Source: Candidatus Kaiserbacteria bacterium
Lineage (GTDB): Bacteria > Patescibacteriota > Minisyncoccia > Phycocordibacterales > UBA2100
Length of the DNA stretch: 6,082 nt
Reading direction: 5' to 3'
NCBI GenBank assembly: GCA_026996985.1
Contig: JALWJR010000024.1
Coordinates: 1-6,082, forward strand
The notes under the pieces are model-generated. The model was given only the letters and a program-made list of their open reading frames with translations, had not been told where the DNA came from and ran no database searches. Positions 1 through 6,022 of this stretch are shown in pieces. The translations under genes and the position numbers were made by a program. Positions within the stretch are counted from its first letter, which is position 1. Each line of letters begins with the position of its first letter.

Positions 1-552
1 CTTTGAACCTCCCAAAATAAAAAGTGAAGGATTCTCCGGATTTGTCGCTTTTGAAATATTTTTCACTTCTTTATCAAGCAAAAGCCCCGCATAAGAAGGC
101 AGAAACTTTGGCAAAGAAACAATTGAGGCATGCTCTCTGTGACAAACGGAGAAAGCGTCTTGCACAAAAATATCTGCAATGGAAGCAAGTTTTTTTGCAA
201 ATTCCGCATCATTTTCAACCTCGCGCGGGTCTCGACGTAAATTTTCATACAAAATTAAAGGGTATTTACTTTCCAAAAGTTCACTCCAGTTTTGAATAAA
301 ACGCAACTCAAGCAAGTGTTTTTTAAGCTCGTGAGCCACCGGCTGCAGGGTTTCTTTTCCGCTTCTTCCTATATGCGCGATTATAATGATTTTCTTTGCT
401 TTTTTCTCTTGCAAATATTTTATTGTTTCAGTCGCCTGTTTTATTCTAAAGTCATCAAGTACATGACCGTCTAAAATCGGCACATTCAAAGAGCTTCTAA
501 CCAAAACGGTCTTTCCCTCAACATCGGATTCGGTTATAAGTTTGTAATTCAT
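1..552 (-). CDS. pgk: Phosphoglycerate kinase, N-terminal 184 residues (runs off left edge)
   Basis: Phosphoglycerate kinase transfers phosphate between 1,3-bisphosphoglycerate and ADP in cytoplasmic glycolysis. The frame is open from the ATG at 552-550 to base 1, giving 184 codons, roughly half of the usual 390-400, so the ADP-binding C-terminal domain lies outside the window. Family landmarks appear in order: RSSLNVP (19-25), the DDFR arginine (R36), HIGR (H60, R63), YENLR (R106), FVQDAF (129-134), HREHAS (R139), a LPSYAGLLLDKEV stretch, and GGSK at the edge, matching the GGAK hinge motif. The Asp of the usual RVDxN substrate motif is Ser21 here, while the other 3-phosphoglycerate contacts (N23, R36, H60, R63, R106, R139) are kept. 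The stretch between H60 and E103 looks shorter than usual. The start codon overlaps the tpiA stop (ATGA), so translation is probably coupled, and no separate promoter is visible. The identification is secure; whether the enzyme is fully active is open. Confidence 0.95.
   Translation of the reverse strand, partial: MNYKLITESDVEGKTVLVRSSLNVPILDGHVLDDFRIKQATETIKYLQEKKAKKIIIIAHIGRSGKETLQPVAHELKKHLLELRFIQNWSELLESKYPLILYENLRRDPREVENDAEFAKKLASIADIFVQDAFSVCHREHASIVSLPKFLPSYAGLLLDKEVKNISKATNPENPSLFILGGSK
549..552 (-). other. ATGA stop/start overlap coupling tpiA to pgk
   Basis: On the minus strand the pgk ATG (552-550) shares bases with the tpiA TGA (551-549). Four-base overlaps of this type usually reflect one transcript and termination-reinitiation coupling, so the two glycolytic enzymes are probably made together. 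The overlap is seen directly; the coupling is inferred. Confidence 0.9.
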
Positions 553-1301
553 GATTTAAAATTAAAAGCTTTTACTATGTCCGCAAACGACTTTTCAAGA
601 GAGGCTCTGCCAACTACTACACCGCGCAGTTTTGAAATTTCAGTAAAAGATGAGACGTTTTTTGCGCTTACAGATCCTCCGTATAAAATCGGAACTTGAT
701 TTGCCGTTTTCTCACCGTAGATCTCCACCAAGATTTTATATATAAACAAAATCATAACCTGTATCTGCTCGGGATCCATTGCCTCTTTGGCCCCTATCGC
801 CCATACCGGTTCATAAACTATCATTACGTTTTTTACATGTTTTTTTTCTATGAGAGAAAGGGCGGTCTGTATTTGTTTTTTAATTGCGCGAAGGTACGCC
901 CCTGCCGAGTCTCTTTCCTTCTCTCCAACAAAAACAACCGGAACAATCTTCGCCTCAATGCAACGTAAAACTTTCCGAGCAACAAGCTCGTCTGTCTCCC
1001 CTTTTTCTCTGTTGTAGCTGTGGCCGACCAAAGCAACTGTGGCGCCAGCTGAGGCAACTTGATCTGCGGAGTTCTCTCCAACGACAGCTCCGTCTTTTTC
1101 AGAGCTTACAGACTCTGCGGCAAAATGAACCCTCTTGAGTCTTGTTGAGAAAGCCAGCGGATAAATAAAAGGTGCCGGAACAGCAAAAACGGTATTTACA
1201 AAACGCAATGTCGCTATCTGTTTTTTTTGATTTTGAAAAATTTTTTTTGCCTCTTTTAAAGTGGGCGGATTTAATTTCCAATTTGCTATAACAAACTTCA
1301 T
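549..1301 (-). CDS. tpiA: Triosephosphate isomerase
   Basis: This enzyme interconverts dihydroxyacetone phosphate and glyceraldehyde 3-phosphate in the cytoplasm. The 250-residue length is normal for a single TIM barrel. Catalytic residues are visible: N7 and K9 in ANWKLN, H94 in LVGHS, E164 in YEPVWAIG, and the phosphate-binding GGSV (208-211) and VGRASL loops. Three sites differ from consensus. The usual HSERR is HSYNR, and the segment to the following GE is one residue shorter than usual. The usual Cys of the CVGE motif is Phe124. The second Gly of the VGGASL loop is Arg232. The catalytic Asn, Lys, His and Glu are all present, so I expect activity. The ATG at 1301 is the natural start because it directly precedes the KFVIANWKLN beta strand. 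I see no Shine-Dalgarno sequence. A TTGACA/TATAAG promoter lies upstream, and the TGA stop overlaps the pgk ATG by four bases. Two A8 tracts on the coding strand fall within codons 19-28. Confidence 0.97.
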   Translation of the reverse strand: MKFVIANWKLNPPTLKEAKKIFQNQKKQIATLRFVNTVFAVPAPFIYPLAFSTRLKRVHFAAESVSSEKDGAVVGENSADQVASAGATVALVGHSYNREKGETDELVARKVLRCIEAKIVPVVFVGEKERDSAGAYLRAIKKQIQTALSLIEKKHVKNVMIVYEPVWAIGAKEAMDPEQIQVMILFIYKILVEIYGEKTANQVPILYGGSVSAKNVSSFTEISKLRGVVVGRASLEKSFADIVKAFNFKS

Positions 1302-1321
1302 GCAAAATATGTTAACACGCC

Positions 1322-1353
1322 TTTTGTAAAAATTTTTTGCGTTTTTTGTAAAA
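1322..1353. repeat. Two direct copies of TTTTGTAAAA in the tpiA leader
   Basis: The 10-mer TTTTGTAAAA occurs at 1322-1331 and again at 1344-1353, with starts 22 bp apart, about two helical turns. Each copy is nearly its own reverse complement (TTTTACAAAA), as expected of a binding site for a dimeric regulator. Both lie between the predicted transcription start and the tpiA ATG, where a bound protein could block transcription. In such AT-rich sequence, chance recurrence is a real alternative. Confidence 0.35.
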
Positions 1354-1365
1354 TTGGGGAAAATT

Positions 1366-1393
1366 CTTATACAATAAATTGTTACACTGTCAA
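1366..1393 (-). promoter_or_regulatory. Sigma70-type promoter for tpiA-pgk
   Basis: On the minus strand a perfect -35 hexamer TTGACA (1393-1388) is separated by 16 bp from TATAAG (1371-1366), a five-of-six match to the -10 consensus. Transcription would start near 1359 and leave a leader of about 58 nt before the tpiA ATG at 1301. That leader has no evident Shine-Dalgarno sequence. This is the best promoter match I found in the window, and it is correctly placed in the divergent intergenic region. Confidence 0.72.
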
Positions 1394-1406
1394 GTAGACA
1401 AATTCG

Positions 1407-1415
1407 TTATCCACA
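1407..1415 (+). promoter_or_regulatory. Perfect DnaA-box 9-mer TTATCCACA, isolated
   Basis: The sequence TTATCCACA is identical to the strong Escherichia coli DnaA-binding consensus. It sits in the divergent intergenic region about 14 bp upstream of the tpiA -35 hexamer. No second good box or origin-like cluster is visible nearby, and dnaA or dnaN is not in the window, so this does not look like a replication origin. It could be a DnaA-responsive regulatory site or a coincidence. Confidence 0.3.
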
Positions 1416-1518
1416 GTAACCTTTATTTCCAGTTGCGCGCGATTGATATGACGATAAAGTAGAAAGTAGCGACAGAAAATCGGTGTGACAGACGCTCAAG
1501 AAAAGAAGCGCAATTAAA

Positions 1519-1539
1519 TTTTGGCTTATTAAACCAAAA
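1519..1539 (+). other. Small hairpin in the peptidase gene leader
   Basis: TTTTGG (1519-1524) pairs perfectly with CCAAAA (1534-1539) around a nine-base loop, about 30 bases before the start codon. The stem is only six pairs and mostly A-T, so it is weak. It could influence the mRNA leader but does not resemble a known riboswitch, and no U-tract follows that would make it a terminator. Confidence 0.25.
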
Positions 1540-1556
1540 AACCAAGACTCCGATAC

Positions 1557-1562
1557 GGAAGG
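1557..1562 (+). promoter_or_regulatory. Ribosome binding site GGAAGG for the M23 peptidase gene
   Basis: GGAAGG lies 10 bases before the ATG at 1573 and 7 bases before an in-frame TTG at 1570. It supports starting at one of these and argues against the later ATG at 1585. Part of the site lies in a tiny inverted repeat, TCCG-ATA-CGGA, which may pair weakly. The minus-strand starts in this window show no comparable site. Confidence 0.6.
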
Positions 1563-1572
1563 CTCACTGTTG

Positions 1573-2649
1573 ATGCCCCATCGGATGACATATTTTTTGC
1601 ATTTCATACAAAACGCTGCAATATCGGCGCTTGTTTTCTTTTTGGGAATTTTACCCCACTCAACGGAAGCGGGGCTTTTTGGTATTTTCGGAGAAGTAAT
1701 GAAAAACAAAGAGGTACCGGCAGAATACAATTCTCAAACCCTTCCTCTGCTTGCGGCGGCATATAACATAGATCCAAACCCCTCAAAAGGTGGCGGAGAT
1801 ATAGCTCTTGCGGATAACAGCGCGCTTATTTCATCTGCCGGTCCTGCAGGATCTCTTGCCAATTTGCCCGATGCTCCGGTACACAAACAAACGGATATCT
1901 ACATAGTACGTGAAGGAGATACCCTCTCGGGCATTGCGCAAATGTTTGATGTTTCCGTAAATACCATAAGATGGGCGAATGATCTTAAAAAAACAAATGT
2001 GATAAAACCGGGGCAAGAATTACTGATTCTTCCGGTCTCCGGAGTGCAATACACCGTAAAGCGCGGAGGCACTCTAAGGGATATAGTTAAACAATACAGT
2101 AAAGGCAAAAACTTCAAAGAAATACTTGCCGAGGCCGCGGAGTTTAACGACCTTGACCCTGACAAATGGCTTGAGAAGGGAACTACGGTTATCATTCCCG
2201 ATGCCGAACCTCAAATCCAAGAATCAAGCACACCTTGGAGAGACAAGCGCAAATACTCGCGTAAAGTGATTGCAAACAGCTCCTATAAAAATGCGCCCGT
2301 ATACAAAGGATACTTTATTCGTCCCATCGCAGGTGGTGTAAAAACACAAGGGTTGCACGGTTACAATGCGGTTGATATAGCTGTACCATTGGGAACTCCG
2401 GTTAAAGCATCAGCAAGCGGAAGAGTTATAAGAGCAAAATACAGCGGTTGGAACTACGGCTACGGAAGGTACATTTTAATACTGCATCCAAATGGCACAA
2501 AAACGGTTTATGCTCACTTGTCCGAAGTGTTGGTGGCGCAAGGGCAAACCGTTAAACAAGGACAACTGATAGGAAAAACCGGAAACTCCGGTCGCTCAAC
2601 CGGGCCTCACATTCATTTTGAAATTCGTGGCGCAAGAAATCCGTTTTAA
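1573..2649 (+). CDS. Secreted LysM-LysM-M23 peptidoglycan peptidase
   Basis: This is a predicted cell-wall metallopeptidase of the M23 (LytM/lysostaphin-like) family, acting on peptide cross-links outside the membrane. Residues 5-33 form a signal sequence or membrane anchor: an Arg-containing start, a hydrophobic core around 11-27, and STEA before Gly. A low-complexity segment follows. Two LysM modules bind glycan: the first at about 109-154 (YIVREGDTLSGIA, then IKPGQELLILP), and a more divergent one at about 159-209. The M23 domain spans about 245-358. Its probable zinc ligands are H262 and D268 in HGYNAVD, plus H348 in HIHFE, with H315 (YAHL) and H346 as further active-site histidines. The His-Asp spacing in HGYNAVD is longer than the commoner HxGxD but occurs in a recognisable M23 subfamily. 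The set is complete, so it is probably an active enzyme rather than an EnvC/NlpD-type degenerate factor. The protein ends just after RNPF, a usual end for this group. The in-frame TTG at 1570 is an alternative start. Confidence 0.93.
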   Translation: MPHRMTYFLHFIQNAAISALVFFLGILPHSTEAGLFGIFGEVMKNKEVPAEYNSQTLPLLAAAYNIDPNPSKGGGDIALADNSALISSAGPAGSLANLPDAPVHKQTDIYIVREGDTLSGIAQMFDVSVNTIRWANDLKKTNVIKPGQELLILPVSGVQYTVKRGGTLRDIVKQYSKGKNFKEILAEAAEFNDLDPDKWLEKGTTVIIPDAEPQIQESSTPWRDKRKYSRKVIANSSYKNAPVYKGYFIRPIAGGVKTQGLHGYNAVDIAVPLGTPVKASASGRVIRAKYSGWNYGYGRYILILHPNGTKTVYAHLSEVLVAQGQTVKQGQLIGKTGNSGRSTGPHIHFEIRGARNPF

Positions 2650-2682
2650 ACAAGCCATTCTTTAGCTTGAACCTGTTGCAAA

Positions 2683-5600
2683 CTATAAATCTTTGTTGCT
2701 GACTATATAACTCTCTTGCACAGGGCCGCCCTTTGCATCACTGTAATGTCCCGAAGGGTTTCGACTTCCGGCTATTTTTAAATCCGCACCTTTGTGCGCC
2801 CACCGCCCTTTCTCGCTCCACCGGGAAATAAGTTTTTCAACTTCACCGGCAAGAGTACTTTGCGTGCAACTTGGCGGATTTTGAGTATAAGCTCTTTCAA
2901 GAAAAATTCCGGCTCGCAAGTCTGAGTTTTCATCTACAACTTTCCCCGCTTTTATTATGTGCCTGCGATATGCGCGTTTATCTAAGCTTATTCGGAAACT
3001 CTCTTTTTCCGTTTTTAATGTAAGAGTTTTTTTATACGGGTTGAAATTATAATTTATCTTGTTGTCTTCTGTGGCATTTGCCACTTTTTGAAAATCTTCA
3101 ACGGAAGCAAAATCTCTTGGTATTAAAACAAAACTTAAAATTGCCTTAATTTGCGCATCTATAACATAGCCGGGCAAGGTTTGCACATACTCGCCTGTCT
3201 TATAATTCTGACAAGAACTTGTGTCCACAATGGAGCCAATTTCAAGCATCGTTTTTGCGTCATCTACAACCGTTGTAAAAACAAGCGCTTTTTCAGCTTT
3301 TTGCTCGGCCGATTTTGCTTCTTTTTTGCTAAAGTTTCTGAGATTTTTAAGTTTTCTCTTTAGACTTTCAAGATCGGCTCTCACCTGCTCAAGCGCTCCT
3401 CTGTTTTTGTCGTCTTTGGAGGCGGGCTTTGCCAGAGAATCTATAAGTTTTTGAATTTGCTCTATGTTTATTTTGTCAATTTCTTTGTCGGATATATCAT
3501 CAAACCGCTCTTTTACCCAACCGTATTTACCATCATCTCGCTCAAGCAAATGAGATATGTTCCCTGCAACCTGCTGTAGCGCTCTTGATACATCAGATAT
3601 TTGCTCTTTTAAAATATCTTGAGCCGAAGTATTCTCAGCCAAAGCGACAGTCAAACTGCTCGGATTCTCCCTCCATACACTTTTTTGCTCTGGTGTAAAA
3701 AAGCTTAGTTGCTCTTTAGCCTCCGGCGTATCATATTTATATGCATAAAACCTGCCTTCAAGCTCGTGACGCAGTATATCTCGCATTATCTCAATTTCAC
3801 CTTCATCATCAAAAACATCTCCGTCTGAAAAACGAGCAAAAAGAGTAACAAACACATCCAAATCACCCCACTTCTCCTCCAGCAACCTTAAAGCTTTAAT
3901 ATTGTCTTGACTCGTTTCGCCCAACTGCGCCATTTTCAAAAACCAACCCATAAAAGTGTTGTTTAAAACGGAAATTATCTCATTGACATTTTGCGGGGTA
4001 ATAATCAAAGAAGTTTTGTCTTTGTCACGGCTGTCAAATGAAGGCATTACCGAAAACTCGCTTGTATACTCGGGGCTGTTGAGTTTGTTCAAAACCGAGC
4101 AAATTCTTTCAAGCGCTCGGTTTCTCTCTTCAAAAGAGCCGGACTCCGTTATACGCAATGTATTTGCCAGAAGAGAAAACAGTTCCGTCAGACGACTGAC
4201 ATATTTTTTCAATTTTTTGTTTGAGATTCCACCCTCTTTTTGATCTGCAAAATCAAAGTTTATCTTAAAGGGTGGATTGTATTTAAAATCCGGAGTTTTA
4301 TCAAAATTCTTATAAATATCACCTTCAAACAAGGCATGCGCAAGCTCCATGAGCACTTCATAAAACTCTCCCCAACCATCAATTTGAGATTTCGGGATGC
4401 TGTTGCGCTCAAGGCCCATCATTTGCTCTATCGCGCCGTGGCTGTCTTTTGCTTCTTCTGTAAAAAACGGAACAAGCTTTATCAACAGAGATTTTCTTTT
4501 TGTGTATTTTGCAAGCTCAACCTCCTCACCCAAAGCGTTATTTAGAGCTTCGTTTATCTCCTCAAAGGAGAGGTTTTGAAAAATTCCGGGCCTTAACGCC
4601 ATATCCAAGGGGAAATTTGCAAGATGTTCAACAAGAATATGCTTTAAGCTTTCACTTGAAAGAGGTATATCTTCCAAATAATACGAAATTGCCGGGCTTT
4701 CTTTTGCAATTTGTTTTGCAAACCGCACAACGTCTTCCTCTTTTAAGCCATAATTTGGCAAATGATAGAAAGTTCTATTTTCTTGTTCTATTTCAATTTG
4801 CAAAATTTCAAGCTTCTGCTCGTAGGAGAGGTCGAAATGTGAAATAAAATCAACGGAGTCAACCTCGGCCAATTTTCTTGTTATTTTCATAACATTATCA
4901 TTTCCCAACAGGGCTTTTGCTCTGGCGACAAACCTCTGAATAATGCTTGTTGAAAACATTACATCTTTAAAATCAACCAGGTTCAGCAGAAACAAAGCAA
5001 GTTCCGTGTAACCGTTGCCGTCCAAATCAAAAACAAGCATTCTGTCGGGGGTAGTCTCGGACATCTTGTCAATAAAATAATGCGGATTCTCCTTTGCAAG
5101 CTGCAGAGCAACACGCAATCTCTCTCCTCTGTCAAATAAATGTTTACTCTTTTTAAGCAAGGCATATACAAGCTCCGGATGGGAATTTAGCGCAATAAAC
5201 TCAACCACATCTTCCTTTGAAAAATCCAGCAGTGCTGCAAACTCCGCGATTTTGTTTTTGTCTGAGCTCATGCACAAAACCGATAATATTTCATTTAAAT
5301 CTCTCTTTGAAAATTTTTTTATAATTTCTTGCGTTGTACTCCAATGTTTTCTGTAAACACCCAAACTTAAAATTCTTTTTAAAATACTGCGCGGATATGT
5401 AAAATGATCCATAATAGATGGAATATAATCCATTGCCTTGGAAATATCCGCTTCAAGATAAGCTCCTGCAACATCTTCATAAACAAGGGGGCTGAATTTA
5501 TCCAAATATTCTCTGAAAAACAGACATTCTCTATCAAACTTTGCCACCTCTATCAGAACACTTAGATAATCCTGTGGAGCCAAACGAAGAGCCAATATCG

Positions 5601-6006
5601 CCTCAAATATCTTTTCCGGTTCAGTTGCAACTCTGTGAGCATACTCTTTTATCAGCTTCCTTTGCAAAGCGGGAGTGTGAAGTTCTCCGGCATGCACAAC
5701 AGCCAAATCCGGATCAAAATCCAAAATTGTCTCCAAAACCTTAAACATCCCATCATCCGGCAAATTAAAAATTCCAAAAAACTCATTTAACCTGTCTGAT
5801 ATACCCTCTCCCAAAAGACGAGTTGCGCGAAGAGCCAAATAAACTCTTGTACTCTCCGGCAACTCTTTTATGTAAGTTGCGTTTTCAAAAATAAGCTCAG
5901 GATTCTCTGCAAGCTGTTCAACATTGGGTTTTTCATTGACGGTTTTTTCATTAAAAATTTCTTTACCTGAATCATTTTGTCTTGTGTGCTTTTCAAGGTG
6001 TGCCAT
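2683..6006 (-). CDS. Very large helical protein of unknown function with a conserved-looking Cys-containing C-terminal module
   Basis: I do not recognise a named family. The frame is open for 1107 codons, ending at TAG (2685-2683). There is no signal peptide or clear membrane segment, so a cytoplasmic location is expected. Residues 30-560 look almost entirely helical, with short amphipathic helices and turns, and a recurring 'A-x-E-x-P' helix cap near 32, 126, 303 and 433 suggests an alpha-solenoid. Residues 327-335 (DLDGNGYTE) mimic an EF-hand loop but lack the position-12 acid. Residues 750-780 contain GRFYAYKYDT and TPEQKSVW. Residues 795-905 form a charged, probably coiled-coil linker. 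Residues 908-1104 form a mixed alpha/beta module with LEIGSIVDTSSCQNYKTGEY (C932), a basic RAYRRH (H1016), IFLERAY (E1037) and GHYSDAKGG (H1087, D1090). From memory, similar 'W...LeiG...sCQ...G.y...LER.Y...YsDa.GG' patterns end other large hypothetical proteins of candidate-phyla bacteria; this was not checked. The gene lies 16 bp after the preceding one and is convergent with the peptidase gene. Confidence 0.9.
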   Translation of the reverse strand: MAHLEKHTRQNDSGKEIFNEKTVNEKPNVEQLAENPELIFENATYIKELPESTRVYLALRATRLLGEGISDRLNEFFGIFNLPDDGMFKVLETILDFDPDLAVVHAGELHTPALQRKLIKEYAHRVATEPEKIFEAILALRLAPQDYLSVLIEVAKFDRECLFFREYLDKFSPLVYEDVAGAYLEADISKAMDYIPSIMDHFTYPRSILKRILSLGVYRKHWSTTQEIIKKFSKRDLNEILSVLCMSSDKNKIAEFAALLDFSKEDVVEFIALNSHPELVYALLKKSKHLFDRGERLRVALQLAKENPHYFIDKMSETTPDRMLVFDLDGNGYTELALFLLNLVDFKDVMFSTSIIQRFVARAKALLGNDNVMKITRKLAEVDSVDFISHFDLSYEQKLEILQIEIEQENRTFYHLPNYGLKEEDVVRFAKQIAKESPAISYYLEDIPLSSESLKHILVEHLANFPLDMALRPGIFQNLSFEEINEALNNALGEEVELAKYTKRKSLLIKLVPFFTEEAKDSHGAIEQMMGLERNSIPKSQIDGWGEFYEVLMELAHALFEGDIYKNFDKTPDFKYNPPFKINFDFADQKEGGISNKKLKKYVSRLTELFSLLANTLRITESGSFEERNRALERICSVLNKLNSPEYTSEFSVMPSFDSRDKDKTSLIITPQNVNEIISVLNNTFMGWFLKMAQLGETSQDNIKALRLLEEKWGDLDVFVTLFARFSDGDVFDDEGEIEIMRDILRHELEGRFYAYKYDTPEAKEQLSFFTPEQKSVWRENPSSLTVALAENTSAQDILKEQISDVSRALQQVAGNISHLLERDDGKYGWVKERFDDISDKEIDKINIEQIQKLIDSLAKPASKDDKNRGALEQVRADLESLKRKLKNLRNFSKKEAKSAEQKAEKALVFTTVVDDAKTMLEIGSIVDTSSCQNYKTGEYVQTLPGYVIDAQIKAILSFVLIPRDFASVEDFQKVANATEDNKINYNFNPYKKTLTLKTEKESFRISLDKRAYRRHIIKAGKVVDENSDLRAGIFLERAYTQNPPSCTQSTLAGEVEKLISRWSEKGRWAHKGADLKIAGSRNPSGHYSDAKGGPVQESYIVSNKDL
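2686..3285 (-). other. C-terminal Cys/His/Asp module of the 1107-residue protein
   Basis: This region encodes residues 908-1107. It begins with a hydrophobic strand (ALVFTTVVDD) and LEIG, then SSCQNYKTGEY with Cys932, then LPGYVIDAQIKAILSFVLIP, which reads as strand-turn-strand. Further on come a second strand pair, RAYRRHIIKAG, IFLERAY and the closing GHYSDAKGG followed by a terminal strand. The spacing of small, polar and aromatic residues looks like a folded domain distinct from the helical remainder. A Cys, a His and an Asp/Glu are available for a thiol-type active site, but no known peptidase or transglutaminase signature is matched, so catalysis is speculative. A binding or structural role is equally possible. 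Confidence 0.45.
3292..3624 (-). other. Charged helical (coiled-coil-like) linker in the 1107-residue protein
   Basis: Residues 795-905 are rich in Glu, Lys, Asp, Gln and Leu, with heptad-like hydrophobic spacing, for example ISDVSRALQQVAGNISHLL and the LEQVRADLESLKRKLKNL stretch. There is a break around a Pro-Ala-Ser-Lys-Asp-Asp-Lys turn (861-867). It separates the GRFYAYKYDT...QKSVW segment from the Cys-containing C-terminal module. It probably forms an antiparallel helical hairpin or a dimerising coiled coil. The assignment is by eye only. Confidence 0.5.
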
Positions 6007-6014
6007 TGTTTAAA

Positions 6015-6020
6015 ATTATA
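6015..6020 (-). promoter_or_regulatory. Perfect -10 hexamer TATAAT just before the large gene
   Basis: On the minus strand TATAAT ends eight bases before the ATG at 6006, so a transcript would begin at or within a base or two of the start codon. No Shine-Dalgarno sequence precedes the ATG, which fits leaderless translation. I see no good -35 hexamer 16-18 bp upstream (the sequence there reads AAGGAT), and no TGn extension. Read-through from the gene ending at 6023 is therefore an alternative. Confidence 0.4.
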
Positions 6021-6022
6021 AC

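Larger units (their letters stand above)
1302..1569. other. Divergent intergenic region between tpiA and the M23 peptidase gene
   Basis: This 268-bp region separates tpiA (minus) from the peptidase gene (plus). The tpiA-proximal half is very AT-rich and carries the tpiA promoter and the TTTTGTAAAA repeats. The peptidase-proximal half (about 1416-1569) carries the hairpin at 1519-1539. I find no convincing -35/-10 pair for the plus-strand gene; TTGCGC near 1433 followed 16 bp later by TAAAGT is only a weak candidate. No RNA gene or small coding region is recognisable. Confidence 0.6.

Noticed and set aside
24..299. Plus-strand open frame of 91 codons opposite pgk
   Set aside because: It lies entirely antisense to a clear phosphoglycerate kinase frame, its product has no recognisable domain, and no ribosome binding site precedes it.
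1381..1420. Inverted repeat GTTAC...GTAAC flanking the tpiA -35 and the DnaA-box sequence
   Set aside because: Only five pairs separated by 30 bases, within the range expected by chance.
1302..1569. Riboswitch, tRNA or small RNA in the divergent intergenic region
   Set aside because: No cloverleaf, conserved riboswitch core or strong stem-loop with a T-tract could be found by eye.
1407..1730. Minus-strand open frame of 107 codons spanning the intergenic region and the peptidase gene start
   Set aside because: More than half of it is antisense to the signal-sequence region of the M23 gene, and its composition reads as a shadow with no recognised motif.
2651..2669. Possible bidirectional terminator between the convergent genes (CAAGC, nine-base loop, GCTTG)
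   Set aside because: The stem is only five pairs with a nine-base loop and no T-tract on either side. It is in the right place but too weak to call.
4240..4545. Plus-strand open frames (the longest 101-115 codons, 4240-4847) opposite the large gene
   Set aside because: They overlap one another and the continuous 1107-codon frame on the other strand. Their products lack domain patterns and they show no ribosome binding sites.
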